A program made the translations under genes and the position numbers. This document shows positions 62,001 to 64,000 of a DNA stretch of 64,000 bases, one piece after another (positions within the stretch are counted from its first letter, which is position 1; the number at the start of each line of letters is the position of its first letter). The notes beneath the pieces were generated by a model. It worked only from the letters and a program-made list of their open reading frames with translations. It was not told the DNA's origin and searched no databases. The DNA comes from Clavelina lepadiformis (taxonomy: Eukaryota > Chordata > Ascidiacea > Aplousobranchia > Clavelinidae): contig NC_135242.1 of assembly GCF_947623445.1 (NCBI RefSeq), positions 6,076,001 through 6,140,000 of the forward strand, read 5' to 3'.

Positions 62001-64000
62001 AAACTCGGAAGCCTACTTTCAGATTACTGGGAATCAGATAGGTTACAACAACTAAAAGTACACCGAAATAAAATATTACAAAGTTCGTTCATTGATGGTA
62101 TTTAATGACTATAATGAGGAATAAGGATGTTTATCATGAACAAATTATAAGTCAGCAGTTTTTCCACTCCTGGCCAAACCTTTTCCACCTAGTTTATACA
62201 GTCATTAATTAAAAGCAGAAAAATGTTTAATCTCAAAATCATCATGTGTGTATAAATATATCTATACAGGTTCCACATGATGCTAAAATTGAAAAAAATA
62301 TTAAGTTCCATTAACAAGAAAACTATGTTCACGAGTGAATAAAATTGAAAAAGTCATACGTCCTGGTCACTTTTACAAGTGACAAAAATACACAAACTTA
62401 TAAACAATAAAGTGTGCTAATTGTCATAAATAGCCCTTACTCCCTTACTTGTGGAATTCTCGTACAGATCTAATGATATTATAATGTTATTAGTGTTTCT
62501 ATTTTGTGTGTTTAACAACAAGCATTGTGCTATATTTTGGTCGAGCCCAGCATATGCAATTGTTTAATTGCTAGTTCGCAATTGTTCAGTTGACTGTTAA
62601 TGCCAGAACTGAATACTTGAGAACTAGCGTGTTGAGTGCTGTGGTACTGAATGACGGGAATCGGAAGTAATAATGTGTCGTGCAAACTAGACACGGCTAA
62701 TATATAGTAGAGCGCTTGCTGTTAAACACACGAAATAAAACATTAATAATATTATAATATCAACAGATCTGCTCAAGAATTCCATAGGAATAAGGGCTAA
62801 TTATGTTAATTAGCACAGAAGGATACATAGTTGTTTTGTCACAACGACTACTCACTCTATTTCACCGTAAGGATGATTAACGCCAGCCAATGGAGAATCA
62901 TCACAATGCAAAGTCAATGCAAATTGAGCGAAAAGTCCGAATATGCTGACACAAAAACACATGCGCAATGAACTTCTATATTCCATTTTAAGGCAGCTCA
63001 TCAAAAAAGCACCTATAAGCATTCCACAGGCCCCAGCTGGTATGCAAACAAAACCTGTTGTGGTGAACATATGTGAAGTTAGTGTATATATATATGCTTT
63101 CAATTGAACTTTCAAATATATGCACATACAGTATTATGAAAACATACACAGTGCAACATTAAATAACTCAAATTAATTGGAAAACAGTGCTAATGTGAGT
63201 TTACAAACGCATTATATATTATATATATTAAGAGTTATCATAAATTCAATACAATACAATTAAGCTTATAACATTTATCATGAAACGTTGATGACATCCT
63301 GCTTAACATAATACTGTACTTCATAGAGTGCGAAATTGGTATAAATTATTTTAAAATTTTTCAGTTAGAAGAAATAAAAAATGAAAAATGCCCGTTAATT
63401 ATATGCAAATCTGCACAGACACTTCTACTCACCAAAAAGATTTGCTGCATCTGAAGCAGATTTTCCAAATTGAGATTCAATAAACTTTGGTCCAAATGTG
63501 GAGAAGCCAGAGACCAGTGTACCAAGCACAGCTGCTGCTAAGCTTAGGTATATGAAGGCCTTATGCGTAACCACAATAAGCATGTCTCTAAAATGAAATG
63601 ATCATAAGGTTCCTATTGCAAAAACAAAAAAAGCTGAAACCTCTAAAGAAATAAAAACCGTGCACAATGCACATTCTTTCCAGTTGTACGTTATTACATA
63701 GATACAGTATGTGATATTGCAACTAGATGCGATCAGGAATGTGTAAATATAAGAGTGACATGCCATAAAGGTTTTTTTGAAGTAAATAATAAACGAAAGT
63801 GTTATAAAATATTTTTGTAATTCAGTACCTAATAAATTTTCGAACGCGGTCGCACTGTAGCCAGCCACTAATCTGATCCTCATCTCCGTTTGCAGCATCA
63901 TTGGACTGAGAATTCTCATGAGGGGTTGAAGAGTGCAGTGGAATTGACTGTTCTTTCATGATTTGCTGAGCATTTAACTCCCCTATCATAACATTCAAAA
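59046..64000 (-). CDS. SLCO4-like organic anion transporter (5' partial)
   Basis: Exons in transcript order: >64000-63829, 63587-63433, 63054-62856, 61745-61589, 61371-61305, 60821-60671, 60585-60363, 59159-59046; all phases agree and about 412 C-terminal residues are present. Family knowledge: OATP/SLCO carriers are 12-helix plasma-membrane transporters of amphipathic organic anions such as thyroid hormone and steroid conjugates. Seen: the intracellular loop before helix 7, the FGPKFIESQFGKSAS motif, helix 8 (IPAGACGMLIG), the large Cys-rich Kazal-like extracellular loop (CNEQCNC to CVEG), then GVQWILIRTLGTIPGPI with FGAMID, and the GSCLMYKNQ segment characteristic of SLCO4A1-type members. 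The final helix LFFGLALLTYKP is followed by a tail of about 23 residues. The first half of the gene is outside the window. Confidence 0.93.
59573..59788 (+). pseudogene. Mariner-type transposase fragment
   Basis: The plus-strand open frame contains HGIVDDEYVPQGRTISMNY followed by CPEIL. This resembles the conserved GIVH-EFVP-GQTVN--YYLEVL segment of mariner (Tc1/mariner, DD34D) transposases. Only this block is recognisable; the rest of the transposase and the terminal repeats were not found. It lies inside an SLCO4-like intron, in opposite orientation to that gene, and is a dead remnant. Confidence 0.6.

Noticed and set aside
1..64000. CRISPR arrays, operons, phage or integron structures
   Set aside because: No regularly spaced direct repeats or prokaryotic gene organisation; every gene is spliced.

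Overview
The window is a gene-dense, intron-rich, AT-rich (roughly two-thirds A+T by eye) animal nuclear segment. Its gene set and architecture suggest an invertebrate chordate, most likely an ascidian tunicate. It has orthologues of TMCC, rotatin, eIF4E3 and an SLCO4-type transporter, many introns of 80-900 bp with conserved phases, and abundant small hAT-type and tRNA-derived repeats. The species assignment is inference. All exon coordinates were derived by hand from reading frames, GT/AG borders and phase continuity.

Layout. 1-10 kb (+): a TMCC-family endoplasmic-reticulum membrane protein, 5' end outside the window, with two candidate alternative first exons and two hAT-type MITEs in its introns. 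12.3-28.7 kb (+): a full-length rotatin (RTTN) gene in 39 exons, coding for about 2,357 residues. 30.5-44.2 kb (+): a tandem array of three nine-exon genes for an uncommon long GST-like protein (about 400 residues). Copies 1 and 3 share a long nucleotide-identical coding tract although the intron inside it has diverged. 46.6-52.1 kb (-): a secreted-type single-pass protein with signal peptide, Cys-rich segment, SEA module, EGF-like modules, transmembrane helix and basic tail. 54.4-56.3 kb (+): eIF4E3, a class III cap-binding translation factor. 59.0-64.0 kb (-): the 3' two-thirds of an SLCO4-like organic anion transporter, with a mariner transposase remnant in an intron.

Five elements have hAT-type inverted termini and 8-bp target duplications: 702-1121, 2047-2773, 20739-21254, 41625-41819 and 56877-57179. 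There are also tRNA-derived SINE-like elements near 30.0, 34.8, 35.2, 44.3 and 54.0 kb. Apart from the GST array, the genes are functionally unrelated and show no operon-like spacing. Nothing prokaryotic (operon, CRISPR, phage) is present.
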